DNA from: Clavulina sp. PMI_390
Taxonomy: Eukaryota; Basidiomycota; Agaricomycetes; Cantharellales; Hydnaceae
DNA length: 64,000 bases
Direction: 5' to 3'
Assembly: GCA_015039315.1 (NCBI GenBank)
Contig: WIDE01000035.1
Coordinates: forward strand, 230,877 to 294,876
The translations under genes were made by a program, and so were the position numbers. Below the pieces are notes generated by a model. That model saw only the letters and a list, made by a program, of their open reading frames with translations, was not told the DNA's origin and searched no databases. Below are positions 1 through 10,757 of the stretch, in pieces (position 1 is the stretch's first letter; each line of letters begins with the position of its first letter).

Positions 1-1
1 A

Positions 2-529
2 TTTTACCCCTCATTCGAGGACGTTGCCTCTTTTCTCTCGGGTTATGTGGTCGATGGTTCAGATGATCTCGCCCTTACATGCGCCTCGATTCCCTGGCCT
101 GAAACCGGCTCCACTTTCATTGATTCATATCCGGACATTAGGGAGGAGGCATGCAAGGCTGTGATCTCTCTTGACAACAGCAGGAAGCACAGAGCCATGT
201 ATGGGCGTATGCTTCATGCTCTGCAAGATATTGTGACAAGCAGACAATCGAACCCAGGGTTCAAACCGCTACATACGATCAGCATTACGCTCGGTCCATC
301 TGTTCACCAAGATTTTGCGCCTCCTCCCTCGATCAAAGAGTGGTTTGAGGAGAGGCTTGCAATGTTTGAGGCGCCCTACGCCTCTGACACAGATTTGGAG
401 TCAGAGTATGTGGACACTGAGTCGGAATACGGAGAGGATGATGATGATGATGATGATGATGAGGAGGAGGAGGAGGAGTGGGAGGATTCCAGCATGGAGA
501 AATCGCTCGTTCTTGTCGCCGATGAATGA
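2..529 (+). CDS. F-box/LRR-like protein, C-terminal part (5' cut by window edge)
   Basis: The frame is open from the window edge to a TGA at 527-529, about 175 residues, so only the end of the gene is visible. It aligns along its whole length with the last part of the next gene: shared motifs include LALTCASIPWP, YGRMLHALQDIV and DFAPPPSI.EWFEERL. The two are therefore tandem paralogues. The tail is strongly acidic, encoded by a GAT/GAG microsatellite, and ends in a short Ser/Glu-rich stretch. From the neighbour, the missing N-terminus probably carries an F-box. Family knowledge: such fungal F-box proteins act as substrate receptors of SCF ubiquitin ligases. That role is inferred here, since the F-box itself is outside the window. 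Confidence 0.7.
   Translation, partial: FYPSFEDVASFLSGYVVDGSDDLALTCASIPWPETGSTFIDSYPDIREEACKAVISLDNSRKHRAMYGRMLHALQDIVTSRQSNPGFKPLHTISITLGPSVHQDFAPPPSIKEWFEERLAMFEAPYASDTDLESEYVDTESEYGEDDDDDDDDEEEEEEWEDSSMEKSLVLVADE
437..478 (+). repeat. Trinucleotide microsatellite (GAT)8(GAG)6 in coding sequence
   Basis: Eight GAT units (437-460) run directly into six GAG units (461-478). They encode eight Asp then six Glu in the acidic tail of the truncated F-box-like protein. The downstream paralogue has an acidic tail at the same place, but built from mixed codons. Confidence 0.95.
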
Positions 530-1011
530 GACGGCGAAGAATGTTTCTATTTGGGATATATTATTGTACTACGACCACAAACACCTTGGAATTTGTTAAC
601 GACCAGGTTGAACAATAGACAATAGCGATAAATTAGTATTGTCGTGCTTATGGGTACCGATCGTCGTTATGTTTTCAAGCTGTTTGGATGAACTTCCAAT
701 TCGGACCATGCGCTAGAATGTTCTCAACAAGGAATTCTTGGCGCAAATCCATCTCGTTTGACCTTGATTATTTGTTGCCTATGCTCGGTTGGTCCGAGCG
801 TACTATTGGGTCCCGCCCCTAGATGTGATACCGACAAAAATGTGGAAAGGCATTGTCGGCTGGGTTTGTCCGTTATTTCAGCTAGGTCACTGATTGCCTG
901 CTTGCCAGACATCACGAGTTTGTCTCTGTGATCGATTCTTTTGCCCGAGGTCGCGTTTGTCTGTGTCCGCTAGTACTTCACTGTAAGAGAGTTTGCGCGC
1001 TCAAGCTTCAC
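530..1011. other. Intergenic spacer between tandem F-box-like paralogues
   Basis: This 482-bp stretch must hold the 3' region of the truncated gene and the promoter of the next one. No convincing ORF, RNA gene or repeat was seen. The frame of the downstream gene stays open back to about 928 but has no ATG before 1012. Confidence 0.5.
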
Positions 1012-3901
1012 ATGGGTGCGTGGTTCTCTCCAGCTGAGCCAGCGGCGTGTACCTCTTTGCTCATTTATAGCGAGTCCCCAGTTATTCATAACTTACCCTT
1101 TGAGATTTGCGCCGAGATTCTCAACACGTGTGTTCATTGTTGCAACGTAGAACCGGAGCTCCTCGCCAGTGTTGATCACTGGTTCCGAATAATTGCTCTT
1201 AACCATGGCCCGCTTTGGTCCTCAATCGTTTTCCAAGAAGAGGGGGACCTGTCTCTTGCCCAGATGCGAATGGAACGGAGTGCTCGCTTTCCAATTGACG
1301 TCGTGATCGATGATTGGTATCTCGTGAATCACACAAACGGCGCTCATATTGCGGACCGGGAGAGCCTTGAAGATGACCCCAACCTTCTGGAAGAAGTTGC
1401 CTTGCTGATTGTCCCGAATCTATATCGTATCAGGTTGTTACAATTGGGTGCATATTATGGTCAATGGCCTTTGGCAGAACAGCGACGTTTGCAGGACCCT
1501 CTGCTTGGTCTATATCTGGACACTTGGGCCGGTGCGGCTGAAATCCTGAGAAAACTCGATTTGGAAAACTCACAATCAAGCGGGGGTGATTCTTCTCGGT
1601 TTATTCGCCCTTGTGGTCTCATCCTTGAGAAAGCATCTTTTGCTTCCCGCTTCAAGGGAGAGCTAGGGCCGCATGAGCTACCAAAATTCCTCCGATATTG
1701 TCCGCTGAAGGAATTTTCTCTCATTTATGGGACAGTGGACGGGCTACAAGCAGCGTTTGCCTCGTCATATAGCACCTTGCAAGAGCTTTCTTTGCAAATC
1801 ATACTACATTCCGCCGATGAACTTCTTAGCCTCGTCAACAGTTTCGGGTCGTTCTCCAAGCTCACAACCCTATTCCTCGAAATTTCCCCTGTTAATGGAT
1901 ATCGACCCATCCTGGCTGACCTGAATGTCACCACCCAGACTTGCATCACTTTGAAAGAAGTCTGTAAGCTTGGCCTCCGCGGTGTATCGTCACCTCTCAT
2001 GTTTTGTCCCCGACTAGCGTCAGCCGAGCTAGACTTTTCAGGCGAAACGATGGGGTCTGGAACAAGCTTGGTGACGTTTGTAGATCGACACCAGGCCTCT
2101 TTTGCCGATCTGGTACTTTCTTCTCCTCCTCAGGTCACCGATGGCTCGGTACTAGCGCCCCAGCTAGCTGCACTGAAGACCTTGCGATGTGAGCTGCCCA
2201 AAGGATACCTTGCCGCTCCATTGCTCGGACGTTTCAGCGTGAATGCCTTGACCGACCTCACACTCATTCTCCCTCGGGCTACTCTCATCGGAGATATCCA
2301 GGGTTTCCTGAGTACGGCATCATCTCTTCGCAAACTTTCTGTTGCCGACATTGCCGACGGCTCTGTTAGGTCCCAGGCACATGCGCCGCTACCAAGTCAT
2401 CGAGGTCTCGTATTCCCTCGCCTAGAAACTCTAGAGTCACTATGCTATTTAGGTGACGCGATCCTCGCCGCAATATTCAAGGCTCCGCTGCTCCGATCGA
2501 TTCACTTGGGTGGGGCTTTCGACGGATCACACGGGGAGCTGGACATGATGGTATTTGTTGTTCTGCTCATTTTATCTAAGCCCCAGAACTGACTGGCTTA
2601 TCCGCTTGCACTAACCTCAGCCAAGGCTCCGACGCGACCATGGCGTTATTCTACTTCCTTGCCTTGAAATTGTCAATGTCTCCCAAGTATCTACCGTCCT
2701 CTTCCGACTTAAAGCTCCACGCCTCCGCCAGGTGTATGTCACATCAACTTTCGCTGATTCTTATCAGGTATTGAGGCCGAAATCCCACAAACCGCTGCGG
2801 ATGGGTCTTATCCGGTTCCTAGTGAAGCACGCACGTTCTATCCAGGTTCTACAATTATGTGGGCCCTGTGCCTTCTGGCCCAAGTACCCCCAAATGAGCT
2901 CATCTGATTGGCGTAGCTTCAGCAGCATCATGCGTCCTGTAACATTTCCCTCTCTGGTTTCTTTGTCAATTTGTCCAGGCGATCACCTCGGTGACTTTGT
3001 TAAATCCGCACCATCTCTGACTCATTTGGAGATTAGAGCTTTTGACAACGAAACTCGCGAGTTTGGCCATGCAGGCTATTCTCCATTTCTCCATACCGAG
3101 ACATTGATCCTCAACAGCGCTCGCAAGCTTCAGACATGCGAACAGCTGTCTCAGTTCTTGAATGTCCGAGAGCTCCAGCTCCGGCTAGACCCCAAATGGC
3201 ACGTCATGTGGGATGAATTCCTCTTCTTGAGGAGTTTGCATGTGGGCGAATTGCAGGGTTCCGAGGCTAGTGGCAGCGTGCTATTTCCCCAGCTCGAGGT
3301 TCTGCACCTGCATTTCACTGCTTGGTTTCAGGAACCAGGGCATCGCTGGGAAATCAATCTATGGGATGGACCCGACATGGAATCTGACATACCAGATAGT
3401 GAGAAGTTCTACTTGCAGTATATTGCGGATGCGGAAAAGTTCCTCTCAAAATTCACCGTTGACGACGACGATCTGGCTCTCACATGCGCCTCGATTCCTT
3501 GGCCCGATGTCGACTCCACTTCCCTTGACTCATACCCCGATATAAGGGGAGAAGCAAGCAAAGGCATATTCTCTCTTCTCGGTGGCCAAGACCACAGAGT
3601 CATGTACGGCCGGATGCTCCATGCTCTGCAAGATATTGTGAGGAGCAGAGAATCACACCCAGAGGTCAAAGAATTGCGTACGCTAAGGATTACGGTCAGC
3701 CCACGTGTGGAGGAAGATTTTGCTCCTCCCCCCTCAATTCGAGAGTGGTTTGAGGAGAGGTTAGAGCTGCTTGACGCACCGTACCCTCCTGATCCCGATT
3801 CGGATTCGGAGTATGTGGACTCTGAGAGGGGTTCTGAGGAGGATCAAGAAGACGAAGAAGAATTCAAAAGGCTCCTTGCAGAAGAAGACGCGATGAGCTG
3901 A
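1012..3901 (+). CDS. F-box/leucine-rich-repeat-like protein
   Basis: Two exons, 1012-2550 and 2621-3901, joined over a 70-bp GT-AG intron in phase 0, give 939 residues. The ATG at 1012 is the first in frame. Residues 28-37 (LPFEICAEIL) match the F-box core, followed by a tryptophan-containing stretch (GPLWSSIVF) typical of basidiomycete F-box proteins. The rest is a long leucine-rich region with irregular LRR-like repeats, then a conserved C-terminal block shared with the truncated upstream paralogue and a tail rich in Asp, Glu and Ser. Family knowledge: F-box proteins bind Skp1 and present substrates to SCF ubiquitin ligases; such families are greatly expanded in Agaricomycetes. The specific substrate is unknown. 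An extra upstream 5' exon cannot be excluded. Confidence 0.75.
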
Positions 3902-4044
3902 GAGCCGGCCATCCTTGTGATTAGTCACTTGTGTAAAAAATGTTCATATTATGGATATATAGTTGTGCGCGGCGGTGGTGGTACGTCCCACAGAAATCTA
4001 ACAAGGGTGAACTGGTATCGTCATGGTGGCTGGTACTGCAGAAG

Positions 4045-5563
4045 CTAAGAACCAGCCTCTGGTGATTGTGGTGGAGGTAGGGAAGGCGGAGTGGGAGAAG
4101 AATGAGTCCGTCGGGGTTTGAATATAAGAATGAGAACAAGGCCGAAGATGACAAGGATTAGGAGGAAGATAAGCATCCGACGTCCAGTATTCTTTTGATA
4201 TCTGATATATTATGACTGTTGTCAGCATCTTTATGGTTTCAGGGATTATCATGTGACCTTACTTTGTAGCAACCTTGAGCTCCTTCACGGCCTCTTGCAC
4301 ATGTACCGCTGTTTGCTCAATATTGTACTCAATACTGTCGAGGATGGTACCTTGGTCGATTACCATCGCCTGGAGATCCTTGAAGACTTCGGCGAGTTGA
4401 GATATTGATTTCGCAATCTCGTTCAGCTCTCGCGTTCGGGTTTCGATATTCACTGCCGAGCTGTTCTCCATCTGTTGAGCGGAAAGGTGTCCCCGAGACT
4501 ACAAGTTCGACAGCGAATTTGTGTAAGAAAGTCCACAAATCGACTGCCGTGATGTAATAGAGCTTACTGCTTCGATATCATCATCAACCTCTGATATCTG
4601 TTCTGATGCCGTCAGAGGTATTGTACCCGATGCTATTAGGAGATCACGATTCTTCGTTGCATGTCCTTGTAGTTCTATGATAGCACCAGTGTGATTAGAA
4701 GCGAGAAAGGCGTCGTAAATCAAAGAATTACTCACTATCCATATATACTCTTTGCTTCTTCCTGAAAGTCCCGCTCATCTCTTGAACCTTTGCGGCGAGT
4801 GCTCGCTGAACGTTATTCGCAGCTTTGATTTCATTCGATGACGGACCAACAGAGGAGGGTGGAAAAGAGTGAGCAGGGGAGTCTGGTGTTATTCTCTTAA
4901 TGAGGCTTTGACATTTTCGGAAGTCCTGTCAAGGTAAGCAAAAGTAGAGCAGGTCAATATTGAGTATCACCTCCCAAAGGAATGCATGTCAACACTCACT
5001 CTAGTAATATCGGAAGTCATCATCTCTATCTCGCGTTCCTCTGCCGAGCGGTCTGTAAAGCCCGGGAGGGCATGTTTCGCATGAAGTTTGTCCAATGAAG
5101 ACACTATCCATCGGTTACATTAACAGATGCAGTTCAACAAGTGGGGGAGATAGGCCGAGCAAACCTTTTAATGCAGTCCCTTCTAATATCTCCTCAACTT
5201 GCTCTGAGATGTCAACCCTAGAATCAAGGGAAGCGCATTCGTCAGGATGTTGACAACCCTTCACTATTGTTCGCATCTCGTCCGTCTAGAGGTGCAGTCG
5301 ACTCACCACATCGGCGGTAGAGCTGCATCGTCCAACCCAGAATGCCCTGCCATATCTTCTGCGCCATTGATCAATCCTTGGCGTTCGCCACCCGCAGTGT
5401 CCGCATAATTTGGCGCGTCAGAATAATATGATGTTGGTGACTTTGCTCGCCCCCGAGGCCGTCGGCGCACTCTACTTGAACTCGAATCACGATAGGAGAG
5501 AAATAGTAACGTTCTCGAGCGCGTTGTAGGCTCTGGCTGTTGTGTAGACGTGGATGCTTGCAT
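4045..5563 (-). CDS. TLG2: Syntaxin of the Tlg2/syntaxin-16 type (Qa-SNARE)
   Basis: Seven exons (5563-5307, 5217-5165, 5103-5000, 4925-4736, 4674-4568, 4471-4263, 4201-4045) join in phase to 358 residues. The order is a Ser/Arg-rich N-terminus, a helical Habc-like region containing the Tlg2 signature LDKLHAKHALPGF, a coiled linker, a SNARE helix (zero-layer Gln in VIDQG) and a C-terminal membrane anchor starting NTGRRMLIFLL, with a short Pro-rich lumenal tail. Known role of the family: Qa-SNARE for endosome-to-trans-Golgi fusion and for the Cvt/autophagy route, tail-anchored in TGN/endosome membranes. The length fits the family. A reader looking only for single ORFs would see three unrelated fragments here. 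Confidence 0.9.
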
Positions 5564-6485
5564 GGCGGTGAGAGGTGCCTAATTTGGAAAGGGCGCTTAG
5601 ATCGTGATTTGCGTCGCCGGTGCCTAATCATCCACACACCTAGGTTTTGCAGCTGACAGCTCAGAAACCCTTGGAAACGACCGGGAACGGAATTCGTATT
5701 GTAAAAGACGATTGGATCATGTGTCATAACAAGTGTCGTTGCAGGGTTTGTTTGTTAGTACTGATCCTCTGCAAATCTCCAGGACGAGCTGATGGTCAAA
5801 TACCTCATAAGCCACTATGCTTACGCTATTTGATGCCCGTAGGACATAGCGAAGTAGCTTCTTAGCCTCAGCATCAATGTGTGGAGCAACATTGTGCATT
5901 CGGACAAGACATCTCGTGAAGCATTTACTTCCATATGTTCCGATTCTGAGCTCGTGGTGCATTCATTGGTTTTTCATGTTGGACTGACGGAACGTGACGG
6001 CTCTGTGGTATCCCTTGTATCACCTAATTCACCTCTCCCGGTCTTAACTTTGGCCGGTGGGATGAACCCTGGCGGGGTATATTTTTGTCCCTTGCGCCTG
6101 TCTCATGATCTAATGGCCCCTTAGGATTAGTACATGATGGAGTCTCATTCAATCTTCCAAGTGGTATTGCGATTTGCCCGCCTCGACCCTCTGATGGTTC
6201 ATCACTGAGGAACCCACAGGGGAAATGTCTACAAATGGCTCTTCATCTGAACTAGGATAACGTGGACGCTGATATCGTAGTCCCCGGGAAAAGGAAAATA
6301 TAATTATGCGACGTTGAGAAGCGACTGCGGCCTGTGTCATAGAGAGCGACGGGAAGATGACGAAGCACGTACGGGATTCACTCTACCGGTTGACCTGACG
6401 ACCCGTGCGCTGGTAAACTTGCAACTCAGTCATTCTGAGCCATATACCCCTGCTTCGGCCTCTTGGATCGAACTTCTTCTTACTT
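5564..6485. other. Divergent intergenic region, weak minus-strand coding signal
   Basis: This 922-bp stretch lies between the syntaxin start (-) and the Zn2Cys6 regulator start (+), so both promoters must be here. On the minus strand there are open segments at 5717-5962, roughly 6010-6250 and 6149-6340. Their amino-acid composition looks coding (for example IDAEAKKLLRYVLRASNSVS), but I could not join them into one model and recognise no family. It may be an unannotated short gene, a relic, or chance. Confidence 0.3.
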
Positions 6486-8567
6486 ATGAGGAGCATAGGT
6501 GGCCCAAACCTCTCCAGAGGGTCTGCATGCGTTCGCTGTCGCAAGCTTAAAACAGTGAGTCTCGATGACCTCATAGCAAATAGACTCCTGATGCATTGCT
6601 ACTTCTGAAGAAATGCACTGGGTTGAGGCCAAGCTGTGAACGATGCGAACGGCTACAAGTGCAATGTATTTACACCGGCGCGGCAGCTCGACATCTTGAG
6701 ATTCTCCCTCAACGGCTTCTGCAAGATCGCGCACTAGAGATACAGCTAACCACTAACAAGATACTCCTCTCCTCAAAACACGATCTGTTGGTGCTTTCAT
6801 CAAGACTTGGAGAGCAAATCCGCCTGATAGGAACTTCTCGAGAGCAACTGCTTCAACCCCACGCCTCCATCCCAATATATGTATGCTGCGATGAGGGCTG
6901 GAGGGATGTGGGTGCTTCGCAGCTATTCACAAGCGGAAGGGCCATCGCAGAATATGATTCATCAGAGGGGGACACATATCGCATCGAGAGGTCAATCGTA
7001 GAGCGCACCCTAGCTTCATTTCAGTGGGTGAGAGGTGAAGAGATTCCTCTGGCCATGTCGTTATATCTGTGCGTCCATAATCGTGCACCTATACCGCAGC
7101 TTTCTAACCGCATGCTGTATAGAATTGGGATATTCTTACCATACCGCTCACACTTCAACTTCTGCGCCCCTCTTCCCAACTTTCTCCGTCGCCTTTCCCT
7201 CCCCACTTCACACCCCTCATCGATCCATTCTTGCCTGCGGAGTGCATGCCACCTCGCAGCTTGTAGCGTTCTTGGGGGGCAATGGACTCATCTGGAGCCT
7301 TATTTTGTCCAGCTTACTCGTCATTTCCTTCATGATGTTCTGACTTGTGCCGGACGTGAGCACTTCACACAGTTCCTCTGGGCCAGTTCTCTGCTTGCTT
7401 GCTACCTTGCAAGGGCAGGTCGCGTTGACGAAAGCCTTGCAGTCATCACCCCAGCAAGTAGCTTAGCCATGGCGTGTGGCATAGCTTCCAGTCATAATCC
7501 GGAATTCGAGGATGACTATAAGTCAGATCAGTACTTGCTGCCCGCCCCAGTGACTGAAACCGAAGCACTCGATCTTATTTGGCTCGCGTACTCGATTTTC
7601 ATGACTGATCAGTATCTAAGTGTGCTGAATGGATGTCCTGGAACTTATTTATGCCATGAGCGGTGGAGGCGCCCATTCGTGGAGGCTCAAGGATTGTATT
7701 CATCTTTCAAGGTTTATTCATTCCTTCAATATTCTTCGTGGTTCACAACTGACCCAGAGCCGCCGCTCAACAAGGTGAAAATGACAAGCGAGACAGAATT
7801 GTCGAAGATCTGGCAATCAGACCTGCATCTGAACGCCTCCATGACTCGCATTTTCCGCAGAGTAACGGCAGCAGCGCTCCTCATTTCTAGTATGTATTTT
7901 TATTTCCTAGCGACAAATGAAGCAATAACTACCACCCCAATTTCAGGAAACCAATCTGTCGGAGATGATCTAGACCCTCTGTCTCTCAAGGCCTTTATTC
8001 GCTTCCAGTATTCCACAATTCCTCAGCTTTCCGATGCGATCAACAGCTCCAATCCATACACCCTCTTTGCCCATGCAACGCTTTATGGAAGCTCAGTGGT
8101 GTTACATAGCTTGCACGCTGGGGAGGATATCCAAGCACGAAGCGAAATGCTACGGTGCTCACAAGCGTTGGTAGGGATCTGCAAGGTACTCCAGGGGCGC
8201 AAAGATCTTCATATAATTGTATCGTCTGTTACTCTTATGGTGAGTTCTAATCTCGTGCTTGAATGAGAAAAGCAATACAGCAGATGTTGACACGCCGTTA
8301 GGTTCACATGATGAACGCGCTCAGAATCTTTGCTCACGAACTACAGAGACATGACGTCCGGGAAAATGCGAATCTTTCCACAGAGTATTGTCATTCCGTT
8401 GAAGTTTTGCTCGACTTCCTTGGTGAGATGACCGCATTGTATCCAGCATGGAGTAAGTGACCAGTTCTCCCTGATAAGTCAGCAGTCAAAGTAATCCTTT
8501 CGCAGGGCATTCTCCAGAACTTGTCAAAGACCCGCTTGTCGCTGCTACGGAGTCTCTAGCAGCTTGA
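6486..8567 (+). CDS. Zn(II)2Cys6 transcription factor
   Basis: Five exons (6486-6554, 6611-7889, 7947-8239, 8302-8452, 8506-8567) give 617 residues. The first intron falls inside the DNA-binding domain. Joined, the cysteines are at 15, 18, 25, 32, 35 and 42, a perfect C-x2-C-x6-C-x6-C-x2-C-x6-C binuclear zinc cluster with basic residues between the second and third Cys. A Leu/Gln-rich linker follows (QDRALEIQL), then a long helical middle region like the fungal-specific transcription factor domain, with a Cys/Ala-rich LLACYLARAGRVDESL segment. Role: nuclear sequence-specific regulator; target genes unknown. The intron 7890-7946 is 57 bp and stop-free, so the frame also reads through it. The gene is convergent with the next one, about 250 bp apart. 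Confidence 0.85.
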
Positions 8568-8819
8568 TTGCTACACCCAAATATAATCAAGCTATCAGTC
8601 CATTTCAAGCCATGCTCATCACCGGGAACGGCTTCAGCCAGCTCCGATAATATAGCCCGAGAGGAAGAGAAGGTCGACTAATCTCCAATGATGGCCTTTG
8701 GTCAATCAGGGACCGGCGAGGAAATCAATGAACGAAAACTATAAGCCGATTGTGATAATGTCATGGCTACAAAAAGGCCCTGGCTCTTACGTGGCCGGCA
8801 AATCTATGATGGTGTGACA

Positions 8820-10238
8820 CTAGTCCGCATGTAATCTGTCCACCTGTTTCCAATATTCCCCACCAAACTCGAATGCAACATCACCAATTGTTTGCTTTTC
8901 TACTTCTTTCCAGCGACCAATCGGCAATGCTCGTGTATAGGCCGTGATTGACATCTTGGCTGTGAAAGTCTCGTACGCTGTTGTTGAGTGTCCTCCAGGA
9001 AGAGGACAATAAAGAGAAAGCCAAGTCTCTGGTGAAGGTTTCTAAGATAGGAAAGATTATTGGTTAGTGCCCGAATCTGGTGCATCAAGAGCCCACAGAG
9101 AACGTACATCCGTGCTTTCAATAAAAACCACTAGCTTTCGGAAGAGAGTTTGAAGCGAGACCGTGAGATGGCCGTTCTCGTTATCAAAAGTTTCGCTGGC
9201 AAATGGTCCCCACTGCGAAGTACGAGCAGTGGGTTGCGTTTGCTGGGAGCCCAAGGCTCGTTTGTTTCCCCATCGTCCGAAGAGTCGTGGAGGGGCAAAA
9301 ATAATCGTGTATGGGGGACCGAACAGCCAGTTCCGATTCTTTGAACGGTAGTGGACCATAAAAGCCTTGTTCCCAAGGATCATGCCACCTGCTATGGCAA
9401 GCGAAGATGGGAGGCCTCTTGGTGAAGCAACAGAGCCCTGGGACCTGGAACAACCAGGAGAAGTGGTCAGAAAATTCCACGAGATTCGTTCGTTGCCCAG
9501 GTTCACGAACCAAGTCCATCCTTGAGGGAATGACACCCCCCAATTCTTCTCCATATGAGCGCGCCCATTGGCGGCCGATAGGACAGTCTCCACCGGTCGA
9601 GCGTTCGCAGTGACCTGAATAGGGCTTGATATCTTCTTCAAAGAAACCTCTGCATTGGAAGCAGTGGAGAATATGGCCCAATGGAGTGGCAAGGTCTTCT
9701 CTAGTCTAACAAATGCTCCATGTGGAGCTCTCAATAGATTATTCCCATCTATTGGTACCCTGTCGCGTATTCGTACATCTATGTTATATGTGAAGTTGCC
9801 AGTTTCGTCCGAAAGAGTCAAGTTATAGTGTTGTGAGTCGGCATGACACGTGAATGTTCCAAAACCAGGCGCGTCGAGGGTGAAGGGGAGTTGTCCTTTT
9901 GAGAGTGATCTGAACGTCATTTGGGGTGGAAATAGATGGAGCTCTATTTTCTCTTTGATGCGCGAATTGCCGTTGAGGGGGATAATAGAGAAATGCAGGT
10001 AATGTAGTCGATGAGAAGCAGAGTCTGTGGTGCCCGGCGCAAGGGAACAAAAGATGATGGCCATGGTAAAGTCATCGCCCTGAATGCGTGTATACCATCC
10101 CTCGAAGCCTGTGCCAGGGTGAGGCGCGAATGGATCGACTTGGCGCAAAAGACGCGTGGAAATGGAACGTGGAAGCACTAATTCGGCGACAGTCGCGCTG
10201 AGTTCGACCACTGAGGTCCACATCGCGCCTAGCACCAT
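8820..10238 (-). CDS. Tocopherol-cyclase-like domain protein
   Basis: Two exons (10238-9108, 9041-8820) join in phase 0 to 450 residues; the 66-bp intron ends in TAG. The ATG at 10238 opens the frame. Motifs typical of the tocopherol cyclase-like fold are seen: HPGTGFEGWYTRI (40-52) near the N-terminus, MEKNWGVSFPQGWTWF (229-244) in the middle and DVAFEFGGEYW close to the C-terminus. In plants and cyanobacteria this family (VTE1) closes the chromanol ring of vitamin E precursors; fungal members have no established substrate, so the enzymatic role is open. The N-terminus is not an obvious signal peptide. No neighbouring gene points to a quinone or tocopherol pathway. Confidence 0.65.
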
Positions 10239-10757
10239 GGTAGGAGAGTGAAGCTCAAGAGTTGTCTGATTAGAGTTTCAAAGATCGTGCTGCAAGTTGG
10301 TTGCTCCGATTATTAGCATCAGTGGACGTGATGATGATGTGGGGACAATCAAGAGTCAATAACCGCTCAACAGAACATGCGATCCTCCATGCGAATATTT
10401 TTGGAATAATGAACATCCATCACCCAGGAAATTGCGGTTATATGAGAATATCTGCTTTGGATAATACAGGGGCAGAGGAAGTCAAGATGCGAATCGGGCA
10501 ATGTCCGTGGTTATGATGAGAGATCACAGTCAGAGAGCGATGGATCCAGTCAAGGGAATGAAGATGTGTCAAATCGTAGAGAGATTCGTCCAATGAGGGG
10601 ATGAGAGTGATAAATGAAGGAACGAATAGGAGTAGTAATTCAAAATAGAGAAGGGAACCCAAGAGAGAAAGAGAGAATACACATAATCCGAAGACTGCCA
10701 AAAAATGTCCAACATGCAGAGGAAGCACAAGATGAAAAACGCGTCACAAACATGCAT
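10239..10757. other. Intergenic stretch (519 bp)
   Basis: Lies upstream of the tocopherol-cyclase-like gene and downstream of the large disordered-protein gene, both on the minus strand. It must hold the promoter of the former and the terminator of the latter. Purine-rich GA tracts occur at about 10600-10690. Nothing else was recognised. Confidence 0.5.

Noticed and set aside
928..1011. Non-ATG extension of the F-box-like gene to 928
   Set aside because: Begins at GTG, and the first ATG is at 1012; nothing conserved is visible in the extension.
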